DNA of 59,616 bases. It comes from Chloroflexota bacterium (GTDB lineage Bacteria > Chloroflexota > Dehalococcoidia > UBA6926). Within the stretch, counting starts at the first letter, position 1; each line of letters begins with the position of its first letter. The translations under genes were made by a program, and so were the position numbers. Below the pieces are notes generated by a model, which saw nothing but the letters and a program-made list of their open reading frames with translations, did no database searches and was not told the origin of the DNA. Positions 23,720 through 32,614 of the stretch are shown here, piece by piece. Where the stretch lies: the NCBI GenBank assembly GCA_026713485.1, contig JAPOOK010000061.1, positions 1 through 59,616 of the forward strand. Reading direction: 5' to 3'.

Positions 23720-25339
23720 ATGAAGAGCGATTTCTTGCTCGCGGTTACACAGTTGGCGACAGAACGCCGACTGCCTCGCGATGTCGTTCTCGGAGCCATT
23801 GAGGGCGCGGTGAGATCTGCGTACAAGCGCGAAGGAACCGAGACCGATGACATCGAGGTGCAGATACTGCCCACGACCGGGGAGATTATCGTCACCCTAA
23901 ACAAGGCTGTCGTGGAGACAGTTAACCAATCTGCTGAGGAAATCACACTCGAAGAGGCACGCCTGATTCAGCCCGACGCCAAGATCGGCGACACGATTTC
24001 CGTGGAAGAAAGCCCCGAGGACGCAGGCCGCATCGCCGCGCAGACTGCAAAGCAGGTGGTCATGCAGCGCCTCCGTGAGGCCGAACGCGACCAGGTCTAT
24101 GACGAGTACGCCGGGCGCATCAATGAGTTGATGACCGGTGTGGTGCAAAAGGTTGAGCAGGGACAGGTCATCATCGGTCTTGGTCGGACGGAAGCAACTC
24201 TGTTGCACACCGAGCAGGTGCCAAGCGAGCAATACTATGCCCGCCAGCGTATCCGTGTGCTGATCCAAGAAGTTGAAAAGGGTATTCGCGGGCCGAGGAT
24301 CCTTGTGTCGCGGGCACATCGCGACCTGATTCGTCGGCTATTTGAGCTGGAAGTGCCTGAGATCTTGAGCGGCACGGTTGTCATCAGGAACGTCGCGCGG
24401 GAACCCGGCTATCGTTCCAAGGTAGCCGTTGAGGCACGACAGGAAGGAATTGATCCCGTTGGCTCATGCGTGGGCTTGCGGGGCGTCCGCATCCAAAACA
24501 TCGTCAACGAACTGCATGGTGAGAAGATCGATGTCATTCCGTGGAATGAAGATCCCTCCGTATTCATCGGTCATGCATTGAGTCCGGCGCAGACATCACG
24601 AGTGGAGATCACAGGTGATCGCTCAGCGCTTGTTGTCGTGCCGGAGCAGCAGCTATCACTCGCCATCGGGCGAGAGGGCTTGAACGCGCGGCTCGCGGCC
24701 CGCCTGACCGGCTGGAAGATTGATATCCGCAGCACGTCAGAGGTGTTGGCAGAAGAGGCGGAACGCGCGGCTCGCGGGCCGGAGCAAGCTGCCGTGGCAG
24801 AAATAGCTGAAGTTGAGGCGCCGGAGGTTGACGCCATTGTGGCCGAGGCCGTCAGCGTGGCGGAAGAGGCTGAGACAGCCACGGAAGCTCCCCAGGTTGA
24901 GGAGGCCGCCGCAACAGTTGAGTCAAGCGAGACTGCGGTTGAAGCCACACAGGAGCTTGAAGCTGTCGCTGCTGAAGAGGTTTCGGTAACCGCTGAGGCG
25001 CCGGCCACTGAGGCTGCCGCTCCCGAAACACCGCAGACCGAAGAGGAAATCGAAGAAGAGCTCCGTAAACTGCAGGAAGAGGAAGAAGCGCTGCTGCGCG
25101 CCCTCGAAGAGGCCGATGCGGAATCTGACGAGGAGGCCGACGACGAAGACGCCGAGGAAGGCGAGGAGGAGTCGGCGACATTCGACTTCGATGCCTTCCT
25201 GCAGGAATACCAGTCAGAGCGCCAGGGTGAGGCGAGCGGCGGCATTCGATTCGCTGAAGATATTTTCCCGGAACGCGGCGGGCGTTTCCGTGGCGGCCGA
25301 GACGATCGGCGCGGCGGGAGGAGAGGCGGCAACCGCTAG
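23720..25339 (+). CDS. nusA: Transcription termination/antitermination factor NusA
   Basis: A 539-residue NusA, which binds RNA polymerase and RNA to control pausing, termination and antitermination. The N-terminal domain ([26 protein letters not shown]), S1 domain ([22 protein letters not shown]) and two KH domains ([43 protein letters not shown]) fill the first 360 residues. The remaining 180 are an unusual extension: an Ala/Glu/Val-rich acidic segment, an Asp/Glu run, then a basic RGG-like end ([20 protein letters not shown]). The ATG at 23720 fits the family N-terminus. rimP, usually upstream of nusA, is not here. ylxR follows by 2 bases. Confidence 0.93.
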   Translation: MKSDFLLAVTQLATERRLPRDVVLGAIEGAVRSAYKREGTETDDIEVQILPTTGEIIVTLNKAVVETVNQSAEEITLEEARLIQPDAKIGDTISVEESPEDAGRIAAQTAKQVVMQRLREAERDQVYDEYAGRINELMTGVVQKVEQGQVIIGLGRTEATLLHTEQVPSEQYYARQRIRVLIQEVEKGIRGPRILVSRAHRDLIRRLFELEVPEILSGTVVIRNVAREPGYRSKVAVEARQEGIDPVGSCVGLRGVRIQNIVNELHGEKIDVIPWNEDPSVFIGHALSPAQTSRVEITGDRSALVVVPEQQLSLAIGREGLNARLAARLTGWKIDIRSTSEVLAEEAERAARGPEQAAVAEIAEVEAPEVDAIVAEAVSVAEEAETATEAPQVEEAAATVESSETAVEATQELEAVAAEEVSVTAEAPATEAAAPETPQTEEEIEEELRKLQEEEEALLRALEEADAESDEEADDEDAEEGEEESATFDFDAFLQEYQSERQGEASGGIRFAEDIFPERGGRFRGGRDDRRGGRRGGNR

Positions 25340-25341
25340 AC

Positions 25342-25686
25342 GTGACGGCAGCAACGAGAGAGCGACGACAGCAGGTTACAGAGACGCGGCGCAAACCACA
25401 GCGGACGTGTATCGCCTGCCGTCAGACTCGGGCCAAGCATGAGCTGGTACGGGTTGTTCGTAGTACCTCCGAGGTCATCTCAGTAGACAGTTCCGGCAAG
25501 CTCTCCGGTCGCGGCGCGTATCTCTGTGCAAATGACACATGCTGGGAACGCGGCCTGCGTGGTTCATATCTTGAAAATCGTCTACTGCTCGGAGCGCCCC
25601 TGTCATCTGAGGATCGCGACCGCATTCGTCATGAGGCTCGAACCGTTATTCAGAGTCGCCGGGACGGCGAGGTGACCTCGCCATGA
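25342..25686 (+). CDS. ylxR: YlxR (DUF448) RNA-binding protein
   Basis: A 114-residue YlxR-family protein, a small nucleoid- or RNA-associated protein usually found between nusA and infB. The core RKPQRTCIACRQTRAKHELVR contains the CxxC-like Cys pair, and SGRGAYLCANDTCWERGLR the second. The N-terminus extends about 18 residues (MTAATRERRQQVTETR) beyond the core, starting at GTG 25342. The stop overlaps the infB start by four bases (ATGA), typical of translational coupling. Confidence 0.88.
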   Translation: MTAATRERRQQVTETRRKPQRTCIACRQTRAKHELVRVVRSTSEVISVDSSGKLSGRGAYLCANDTCWERGLRGSYLENRLLLGAPLSSEDRDRIRHEARTVIQSRRDGEVTSP

Positions 25687-27458
25687 CCACACAGCGACGC
25701 ACGGCGGATTCCGAAGAGCGGGTATTGGAGTTGTCCCGCGGAATCACCGTGGGCGAACTCGCAGAGCAGGTTGGCGCGAATCCCGTTGAGGTCATCAAAA
25801 ACCTGATGCGCATGGGCGTGATGGCGGGCCTGAACGACGCCATCGACGCTGATGTCGCAACACCGATCGCGAAATTCTATGGCTTTGACGTGAAAGAAGC
25901 CGAGGCTGCGGATGCTGCTCTCGGTGAACGGATGGCGGACGCCGAGAAAACGGAGAACGCGCAACCGCGCCCGCCCGTCGTGACGGTCCTCGGTCACGTC
26001 GACCACGGGAAGACAAGCATCCTCGACGCTGTGCGGAAAACCAACGTGGCGGACGGGGAGGCAGGCGGGATCACGCAGCATATCGGCGCATATCAGGTCG
26101 ATGTTCGCGGAACCCCAATCACCTTCCTGGATACACCGGGGCACGAGGCATTCACGACGCTGCGGGCGCGTGGGGCGAATGTCACGGATATCGCCGTGCT
26201 TGTGGTGGCGGCGGACGACGGCGTAATGCCGCAAACAATTGAAGCGATCAACCATGTTAAGGCGGCCGATGTGCCAATCATTGTGGCAATCAACAAGATG
26301 GACGTGCCGGCCGCCGATCCGGAGCGAGTGAAGCGTCAGCTTTCCGAACAGGAAGTACTTGTGGAGGATTGGGGCGGCGACGTGCTGAGCGTGCCCATAT
26401 CGGCACGAACGGGCGACGGCCTTGATGACCTGTTGGAATCTCTGCATCTGGTAGCGGAAATCTCGGAGTTGACGGCCGATCCTGACGTTTCGGCCCGTGC
26501 AACCGTCATCGAGGCGCGGCTTGACCAGAATCGCGGTCCGGTCGCCACTGTCCTGGTGCAGTCCGGAACACTGATGCCGGGGATGACAGTGCTTGTAGGG
26601 GCGACCTGGGGCCGTATCCGGGCGATGACGGACTTTCGTGGCAATCGAATGACAGAGGCGGGGCCATCAATGCCGGTGGAGATCCTCGGCCTGACTGATG
26701 TGCCGCGAGCCGGCGATGTCCTGGAGGTTTCCGAGTCAGACCAGGACGCACGGGCGACCGCTGCGGAAAGAGCGGACGCAGCGGAGACCGTTGACCGTCG
26801 GCAGCCGTCAAACCTGGAACAGTACGCGTCGCAGATCGGCAGCGGCGATGCTAGAGACCTGAATCTGATTATCAAGGCGGATACACAGGGCAGCCTTGAG
26901 GCGCTGCGGAGTTCCATTTCACGGCTCGGAAATGAGGCTACTCGGGCCAAGATCCTGCACACGGACGTTGGCTCCATCACAGAGGGGGACGTCCTGCTGG
27001 CAACCGCATCAGGCGCGACAATCCTTGGATTCAACTCGCGTATCGAAACGGCGGCTCGGCGACTCGCCGACACACGCGGGGTGGAGATCCGGAATTACGC
27101 CATCATCTACCAGTTGCTGGATGATCTTGATAATGCGCTGCGCGGACTGGCAGCGCCGTTGCTGCAAGAGGTTGAAGAGGCCCGGGCAGAGGTTCGCCAG
27201 GTATTCGATGTCCGCGGAGGCCGCGTGGCAGGATGTCTCGTGGCGGAAGGCCGCGTGCGGCGCACGTCCCTGGCGCGCGTACTGCGAGACGGAGCGGTCA
27301 TTATGGACGCTCCCATCTCCAGCCTGCGCCGATATCGTGATGAGGCACGCGAAGTGAACGCGGGCCAGGAGTGCGGCATCGGCATCGAGGGTTTTTCGGA
27401 CTTCGAAGAGGGCGACGTTATCATGACGTACGTGCAGCAGGAGCGACCGTCCTATTAA
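25683..27458 (+). CDS. infB: Translation initiation factor IF-2
   Basis: A 591-residue IF-2, the GTPase that brings initiator tRNA to the ribosome. A short IF2_N helix domain (residues about 15-75) precedes the G domain: G1 GHVDHGKT at 104-111, G3 DTPGHEAF, G4 NKMD. Domains II-IV follow ([29 protein letters not shown]; a C-terminal C2 domain ending [13 protein letters not shown]). The linker N-terminal extension seen in enterobacterial IF-2 is missing, giving a compact form like those of other Chloroflexota and many thermophiles. It lies between ylxR and rbfA in the conserved order. Confidence 0.96.
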   Translation: MTTQRRTADSEERVLELSRGITVGELAEQVGANPVEVIKNLMRMGVMAGLNDAIDADVATPIAKFYGFDVKEAEAADAALGERMADAEKTENAQPRPPVVTVLGHVDHGKTSILDAVRKTNVADGEAGGITQHIGAYQVDVRGTPITFLDTPGHEAFTTLRARGANVTDIAVLVVAADDGVMPQTIEAINHVKAADVPIIVAINKMDVPAADPERVKRQLSEQEVLVEDWGGDVLSVPISARTGDGLDDLLESLHLVAEISELTADPDVSARATVIEARLDQNRGPVATVLVQSGTLMPGMTVLVGATWGRIRAMTDFRGNRMTEAGPSMPVEILGLTDVPRAGDVLEVSESDQDARATAAERADAAETVDRRQPSNLEQYASQIGSGDARDLNLIIKADTQGSLEALRSSISRLGNEATRAKILHTDVGSITEGDVLLATASGATILGFNSRIETAARRLADTRGVEIRNYAIIYQLLDDLDNALRGLAAPLLQEVEEARAEVRQVFDVRGGRVAGCLVAEGRVRRTSLARVLRDGAVIMDAPISSLRRYRDEAREVNAGQECGIGIEGFSDFEEGDVIMTYVQQERPSY

Positions 27459-27506
27459 CCCTCGCTTCGGCGCGCAGTGACAGTCGGCGCAACAGGAGGG
27501 CTCTCC

Positions 27507-27893
27507 ATGTCAAGGCGCACAGAACGCGTCAATGAGCTCCTTCGCGACCACATCAGTACGCTATTAGCTCGTGACATTAATGACCCGCGCATAGATGGAA
27601 TTGTGACGATTACGGCTGTGGAAACGTCACGGGATTTAGCTCACGCGCGAGTCTGGGTGAGTGTGGCAGGCGCGCAGGAAAACACGCAGCGAACCCTCCA
27701 GGGATTGCGTTCCGCGTCAGGCTTCCTTCAGCGCGGTCTGATGAGCCTGGGGATGCGCCGAACTCCCGAGCTTACCTTTGTTATCGACGACACGATGGCA
27801 AGGGCGGACCGGATCAATCAACTGCTGGACAGAGTCAGTCCGGGTGACCAGGAATCCGGCGTACCGAATGGGGACAGTCGTGGCGAACACTAG
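27507..27893 (+). CDS. rbfA: Ribosome-binding factor A
   Basis: A 128-residue RbfA with the KH-like fold (SRRTERVNELLRDHISTLLARDINDPR, then VTITAVETSRDLAHARVWVSV, and LGMRRTPELTFVIDDTMARADRINQLL). It assists 30S subunit maturation. The start is ATG 27507, with AGGAGG 7 bases upstream. The truB start lies inside its last codons, so the two are translationally coupled. Confidence 0.92.
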   Translation: MSRRTERVNELLRDHISTLLARDINDPRIDGIVTITAVETSRDLAHARVWVSVAGAQENTQRTLQGLRSASGFLQRGLMSLGMRRTPELTFVIDDTMARADRINQLLDRVSPGDQESGVPNGDSRGEH

Positions 27894-28821
27894 CCTGCAC
27901 GGTTTTCTCTCAATCTGGAAACCCAATGGAATGACGTCTTTTGACGTTGTTAAGCGCCTGCGGCGGGCTAGCGGGGTGAAACGCGTGGGCCATGGAGGGA
28001 CGTTAGATCCCGCGGCGGAGGGTGTGCTGCCGATCCTTTTCGGACAAGCAACGCGGCTCAGCAGCCGAATCGAGGAACTGGCCAAGGGCTATGCGGCAGA
28101 GATCCTGCTCGGCACGGTGACAGACACGTTGGATATGGACGGCACGGTCCTGGAGACCAAGACAACGGACGACGTGACAGACGACGCTGTTCGCGAGATT
28201 ATCCCCGAGTTTATCGGTGAGATTCAGCAAGTGCCGCCAATGTACAGCGCTCTGAAGCACCAGGGGCAACGTCTCTATGAGATTGCGCGACGAGGCGAGG
28301 AGGTTGAACGGGAGCCGAGGACTGTGATGGTTTACGGAGTCGAGGTGGAGTCATTAGACTTGCCTCGCATTCGCCTCTCGGTGGCGTGCGGGCGCGGGAT
28401 GTACGTGCGGTCGCTCGCGGCGGATATTGGTGAAAGATTGGGTTGCGGCGGCGTGCTGGACGGTCTGCAGCGCGTTCGTGTGGGGCCGTTCAATGAGCAT
28501 AACTCCCTGGGGTTGGAGGAGGCAGAAGAGGCGCTTGCGGGAGGGGACGCAGCAGCAGCACTCGCACCACTGGAGTCCGTTTTCCCAGGCTGGCCTGCCG
28601 TGCAGGTACGCTCAGGATTTACCGGACGGGTACGCTCCGGCATGGATCTTGCCGCCGCGTCCGGTGATTGGGTTAGCGTGAGCGGGGAATCTGATGATGT
28701 CTTCTGTCCCGGACCGGAAGCGGGCACTGCCGTCGCATTGGCGCCGGATGGTTCTCTCCTCGCGCTCCTGAAGCGCACCAGCTCCGGCAGGTGGCACCCG
28801 CACACTGTCTTCGGAGGGTGA
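27868..28821 (+). CDS. truB: tRNA pseudouridine-55 synthase TruB
   Basis: A 317-residue TruB that isomerises U55 in the tRNA T loop. The family motifs are present: GFLSIWKPNGMTSFDVV, the catalytic GHGGTLDPAAEGVLP (Asp47), YAAEILLG and the GMYVRSLAADIG element. A PUA-like C-terminal region follows (FPGWPAVQVRSGFTGRV). The ATG at 27868 overlaps rbfA by 26 bases; a GTG at 27880 is an equally possible start. It is the last gene of the nusA operon. Confidence 0.92.
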   Translation: MGTVVANTSLHGFLSIWKPNGMTSFDVVKRLRRASGVKRVGHGGTLDPAAEGVLPILFGQATRLSSRIEELAKGYAAEILLGTVTDTLDMDGTVLETKTTDDVTDDAVREIIPEFIGEIQQVPPMYSALKHQGQRLYEIARRGEEVEREPRTVMVYGVEVESLDLPRIRLSVACGRGMYVRSLAADIGERLGCGGVLDGLQRVRVGPFNEHNSLGLEEAEEALAGGDAAAALAPLESVFPGWPAVQVRSGFTGRVRSGMDLAAASGDWVSVSGESDDVFCPGPEAGTAVALAPDGSLLALLKRTSSGRWHPHTVFGG

Positions 28822-28899
28822 TGCAGCAGAGGAGTTTCTCGACTTCGTGCGGATCGCCCTTGTTGCATGAGATTGGGCCGTAAACGAGCGCTTGCGTCT

Positions 28900-28928
28900 T
28901 GACATGGGCGCACGGTCAACCCTAGAGT
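28900..28928 (+). promoter_or_regulatory. Strong promoter upstream of a small gene
   Basis: A consensus TTGACA (28900-28905), 17 bases, TAGAGT (28923-28928). It gives a leader of about 35 bases and shows that the small gene is transcribed separately from the nusA operon. Confidence 0.6.
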
Positions 28929-28971
28929 CAATCTAGTACGTATTTCGCAAGGGAGAGTGTTGGAGATTATT

Positions 28972-29172
28972 ATGGAAGAGCTCACCGCATACTCGTTAAA
29001 GCTCCGGAAGAGCGTCGTGATTCGTAATCCCAAGTTGGTGACGCTGAAGAACGGGCGACCCGCCGTTCGCGGGGTGGCAGACGAGGATCCCAGCGCTTCG
29101 GTGTTCCGCATTCTGAGCGACGCTGAGGCAAACAAGCTGCGGGCGTCGGGAATGGAAGAGGAGAAGAATTAG
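28972..29172 (+). CDS. DUF5679-like small protein lacking all zinc-ribbon cysteines
   Basis: A 66-residue protein. Its middle (AYSLKLRKSVVIRNPKLVTL, then KNGRPAVRGVADEDPSASVFRIL) follows the DUF5679 zinc-ribbon pattern, where the same stretch normally reads YCxKCR...NPxxVTLKNGRPAxxGxCPxCGTKxFRI. Here all four metal-binding cysteines are replaced (Ser, Leu, Ala, Asp). The core NPK-VTLKNGRPA is kept, so this is a homologue, not chance. The ATG at 28972 with TGGAG 6 bases upstream is chosen; a GTG at 28957 would add five residues. DUF5679 function is unknown. A strong dedicated promoter argues the gene is expressed. Confidence 0.7.
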   Translation: MEELTAYSLKLRKSVVIRNPKLVTLKNGRPAVRGVADEDPSASVFRILSDAEANKLRASGMEEEKN

Positions 29173-29191
29173 GGAACCTCCGCCGCCGACA

Positions 29192-29872
29192 TCAGCGGGG
29201 AGCTTGCTCTAGTCGGTTCGTAAGGATTTCCAAGAGCGCGCGAGGATTGTCGTCCGTTGCGATTGCGGCGCCTTCGCGGCTCAAGCCGGCGCCTAAGGCT
29301 GTGGTGAGGGCGAGTTCCTGGGTTAGCAGATCATCAGGAACATGCGCGTCTGAATTAACCAGCAACTTTGCACCCGTACGCTGCGCCGCTAGCGCCACGT
29401 GGCCGTTGGCCAGCGAGTGGCCTCGGCGTGTCGATAGCTCAAGGTAGACATCATTCTCAGCGGCCAGCGCGGCATCTTCGTCCGTGATCAGCCCCGGGTG
29501 TCCGAGAACATCCACGTCAGAGCAAGAAGCAGAGGCATGATTCGTCCCGCGCAACACGGGCTCCACAGGGGTCTCGCCGTGGACAAGGACAAGCACAGCG
29601 CCGGCGTCACGGGCACGAGCAGCCGCTTCGGCGATGCGATTGGGTGGGAGGTGAGTCAGTTCAACACCGGGGATTGCCACGATACCCCACTCATCACGAG
29701 CAATACGACAGTCTTCAGATAACCGCTCAAGCAGGGGGCCGAAGCCGCCCATTCCTACATGGTCAGTGATTGCGATAGCTTCATAGCCGTTGTAGTGGGC
29801 GCGACGAATGAGTTCGATGGGCGACAGGACGCCATCGCTGAGGAATGATTGTGTTTGAAAATCGTAGACCAT
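29192..29872 (-). CDS. PHP-domain phosphoesterase-like protein with altered metal motif
   Basis: A 226-residue PHP-domain protein of the histidinol-phosphatase-like type. Later motifs are intact: AITDHVG, IPGVELTH, VLVHGE, LGHPG and NSDAHV, giving the usual His, Glu and Asp metal ligands. The first motif, normally DxHxHT, is DFQTQS, with both His replaced by Gln; the two CAA codons are clear in the sequence. This would alter one metal site. SDGVLSPIELIRRA after it is typical. The start is ATG 29872. It lies alone, convergent with the DUF5679-like gene and divergent from ino1. Phosphatase activity is uncertain. Confidence 0.8.
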   Translation of the reverse strand: MVYDFQTQSFLSDGVLSPIELIRRAHYNGYEAIAITDHVGMGGFGPLLERLSEDCRIARDEWGIVAIPGVELTHLPPNRIAEAAARARDAGAVLVLVHGETPVEPVLRGTNHASASCSDVDVLGHPGLITDEDAALAAENDVYLELSTRRGHSLANGHVALAAQRTGAKLLVNSDAHVPDDLLTQELALTTALGAGLSREGAAIATDDNPRALLEILTNRLEQAPR

Positions 29873-29994
29873 GGCTGACGAAAGCGTAGCATCCGCCTAT
29901 GAAACGCTACAACCGACAAGAAAGCAGCACATCGAATAGGAGTTCAAGCGGCGATTTGACGCGGGGCGGCTAATATGATTATGTAGCATTCTTA

Positions 29995-30015
29995 CGCTCG
30001 CGGTGGGGGCGAGCG
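29995..30015 (+). promoter_or_regulatory. Hairpin in the ino1 upstream region
   Basis: CGCTCGC (29995-30001) and GCGAGCG (30009-30015) form a perfect 7-bp stem with loop GGTGGGG, 57 bases before the ino1 start. It lacks a T-run, so it is a possible leader structure or protein-binding site rather than a terminator. Confidence 0.3.
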
Positions 30016-30071
30016 CAATATCCCTGTCCCTGATTCGTATTGATTTCACGCATTGGACTGGAGGTTTTTTT

Positions 30072-31205
30072 ATGGGAGACAAGATAAATGTAGCCATTGT
30101 GGGGGTCGGCAACTGCGCGTCCTCACTGGTTCAGGGCATCGAATACTATCAGAATGCCTCGGACAACGATGCGATCCCGGGTCTGATGCATCCGCGACTC
30201 GGCCCGTATCACATTTCGGACATCAATTTTGTTGCGGCGTTCGATGTTGGCTCAACGAAGGTGGGCAAGGATCTCTCCGAAGCGATCTTTGAGGAGCCGA
30301 ACAATACATATAAGTTCACGGACGTCCCGAGAACAGGAGTCACCGTCGAGCGCGGCATGACGCACGACGGACTTGGCGAGTTTCTCTCGCAGAAGATCGA
30401 GAAGGCCGAAGGGAAGACGGCGGACATCGCCAACATTCTCAAGGAGCGTGAGGTAGATGTCCTCATCAGCTACCTGCCGGTTGGCAGTGAGATGGCCACG
30501 AAGTGGTATGTGGAGCAGGCGCTTGCGGCCGGCACTGCCTTCATCAACTGTGTGCCGGTCTTCATCGCACGGGAACCCTACTGGCAGAAGAGATTCCGCG
30601 ACGCCGGAGTGCCGGTGATCGGCGATGACATCAAGTCACAGGTAGGATCCACCATCGTCCATCGCGTTCTGTCGCGGCTGTTCGGAGACCGCGCCGTGAA
30701 GCTGGAGAACACATACCAGCTGAATTTCGGCGGGAACACGGACTTCTACAACATGCTTGAGTATGAGCGTCTGGTGTCAAAGAAGGAGTCCAAGACCAAC
30801 TCCGTCCTATCTCAGCTTGATTTCGACCTTGATCCGGACAACATCCACGTCGGTCCGAGCGATTACGTGCCGTGGCTTCTGGATCGCAAGTGGGCGTACA
30901 TCCGGATGGAGGGACGCACATTTGGCGACGTGCCCCTGAACCTTGAGCTCAAGCTCGAGGTCTGGGACAGCCCGAACTCCGCCGGTGTGGTCATCGACGC
31001 CATTCGCTGCGCGAAGATTGCGTTGGACAGGGGAATCAGCGGCGCGCTCGTGCCGCCATCGTCCTACTTCATGAAGTCGCCTGCCGTGCAGATGCGGGAT
31101 GAGGAAGCACGGCGACGGCTTGAACAGTTCATCGCCAACGAGGGCGGCCCTGACGACACGCTCCCCCACATCGCGGTTTCGCGTGATCGGGAGGCGGTTC
31201 TCTAG
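30072..31205 (+). CDS. ino1: Inositol-1-phosphate synthase (actinobacterial/archaeal type)
   Basis: A 377-residue myo-inositol-1-phosphate synthase that makes inositol phosphate from glucose 6-phosphate in an NAD-dependent reaction. The NAD fold [18 protein letters not shown] starts at residue 5, and the family blocks [39 protein letters not shown] and [15 protein letters not shown] (active-site Lys) are all present. The short form, about 370 residues, is the one of actinobacteria and archaea. ATG 30072 follows TGGAGG. It gives inositol for phosphatidylinositol-type lipids, matching the phosphatidyltransferase at 13371 and the glycosyltransferase downstream. Confidence 0.93.
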   Translation: MGDKINVAIVGVGNCASSLVQGIEYYQNASDNDAIPGLMHPRLGPYHISDINFVAAFDVGSTKVGKDLSEAIFEEPNNTYKFTDVPRTGVTVERGMTHDGLGEFLSQKIEKAEGKTADIANILKEREVDVLISYLPVGSEMATKWYVEQALAAGTAFINCVPVFIAREPYWQKRFRDAGVPVIGDDIKSQVGSTIVHRVLSRLFGDRAVKLENTYQLNFGGNTDFYNMLEYERLVSKKESKTNSVLSQLDFDLDPDNIHVGPSDYVPWLLDRKWAYIRMEGRTFGDVPLNLELKLEVWDSPNSAGVVIDAIRCAKIALDRGISGALVPPSSYFMKSPAVQMRDEEARRRLEQFIANEGGPDDTLPHIAVSRDREAVL

Positions 31206-31272
31206 ACAGCAGCAAATGAGAGGTTCATTGGCGAAACGGCTGTCGTGATAGCATTAGGCGACGGTCACATCA

Positions 31273-32505
31273 ATGAATGCCATTGCTGAACACGAGGCTT
31301 TGGATGTGGCCGCGACCGATCGGTCGCGGCCACTCCGTATCGCACTCGTCTCCCCCTACGACTTTGCATACCCGGGCGGTGTGACGAATCACATTACCGG
31401 TTTAAGCGACGAACTGCGTCGACGCGGACACCATGTCACCATCGTTGCGCCGTCCTCCAGGCCGCTTGACGACGTTGAGGCGGACAACCTCGCTATCATC
31501 GGGCGTCCCATTCCCGTCCCGACGGCCGGATCCATCGCGAGAGTCACGTTGTCCCTGACGCTGGGCAAGCGCGTTCAGCCATTGCTGGATCGCGGCAATT
31601 TCGACGTGATCCACCTGCACGAGCCGATGACCCCTACCCTCCCCTTGACGTTTTTGCGCCTTGCGGACGGGCCTGCTCTGGTGGGCACCTTCCACGCCTA
31701 TGCGGAGCGACGGCGTGCACTGGGCCTTTCACGGCCCCTATTGCAGCGGTGGGTGCAGAGGCTGGATGAACGCATCGCCGTGACGGAACCGGCGAGAGAA
31801 TTCGCCAATCGCTATTTCCCCGGCTCCTACTCGATTATTCCAAATGGGGTGGACACGGAGGCATTCTCGCAGGCCGATCCATTTCCAATGTTCCAGGATG
31901 GAAGGCTCAATATCCTGTTCCAGGGGCGGATGGAGAAGCGTAAAGGGTTTCCACATATGCTTCGCGCATATGCTCAGATACGCTGGCAGTTTCCAAACTG
32001 CCGTCTGCTTGTCGTTGGACCCGGGAGCATGGATAGGGAGAGCGCGCGAGTCATCGGCGAACGCGGGCTTGAAGACGTGCACTTCATCGGCTACGCCTCC
32101 AATAAGGACCTGCCGCGTTACTATCGGACAGCAGACATCTTTTGCAGCCCCGCGCTGGGCAACGAAAGCATGGGAATCGTCCTGATCCAGGCAATGGCCG
32201 CAGGCAGAGCCGTTGTTGCGTCTGACATTGCCGGACACAGATCAGTAGTTGACCATGAGCACAACGGATTGCTGGCCGATCCGCGCAATGAGAAGGGCTT
32301 TGCCTCCACGCTCATTCGCTTGCTACAAGACGCAGAGCTGCGTAGCACTATCGCCAACACGGGTTCACAAACCGTCGCTCGCTACCATTGGGGCGTGGTG
32401 GCAGAAGAGATCCTGAATGTCTATCACAGCGCGCTGGAGCGTCGTTCCGAAAGAATCTCAAGTGGACTCCAGGCGAATCCGCTTGCAACTCGCGCCGGTT
32501 CCTAG
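31273..32505 (+). CDS. GT4-family glycosyltransferase (PimA-like)
   Basis: A 410-residue GT-B glycosyltransferase. The N-terminal acceptor domain has PGGVTNHITGLSDELRRRGHHVT, the donor domain FQGRMEKRKGFPHMLRAY, then GNESMGIVLIQAMAAGRAVVASD. The overall pattern is that of PimA, which adds mannose to phosphatidylinositol in mycobacteria. The GT4 EX7E motif is present as EX7Q (ESMGIVLIQ), so the second Glu is a Gln. It follows ino1 in the same direction with a 67-base gap, supporting work on inositol lipids. Donor (GDP-mannose or another) and acceptor cannot be read from the sequence. Confidence 0.8.
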   Translation: MNAIAEHEALDVAATDRSRPLRIALVSPYDFAYPGGVTNHITGLSDELRRRGHHVTIVAPSSRPLDDVEADNLAIIGRPIPVPTAGSIARVTLSLTLGKRVQPLLDRGNFDVIHLHEPMTPTLPLTFLRLADGPALVGTFHAYAERRRALGLSRPLLQRWVQRLDERIAVTEPAREFANRYFPGSYSIIPNGVDTEAFSQADPFPMFQDGRLNILFQGRMEKRKGFPHMLRAYAQIRWQFPNCRLLVVGPGSMDRESARVIGERGLEDVHFIGYASNKDLPRYYRTADIFCSPALGNESMGIVLIQAMAAGRAVVASDIAGHRSVVDHEHNGLLADPRNEKGFASTLIRLLQDAELRSTIANTGSQTVARYHWGVVAEEILNVYHSALERRSERISSGLQANPLATRAGS

Positions 32506-32614
32506 TCGCTGATTCTTCCCCTCCCTGCCCCGGGACGACGGCGCGCGCTTGACTAAGTGGGCAAATCGGCGGATTGTGGACGCGTGCAACGGTAATTAAG
32601 TGAGGAAAAACGCT

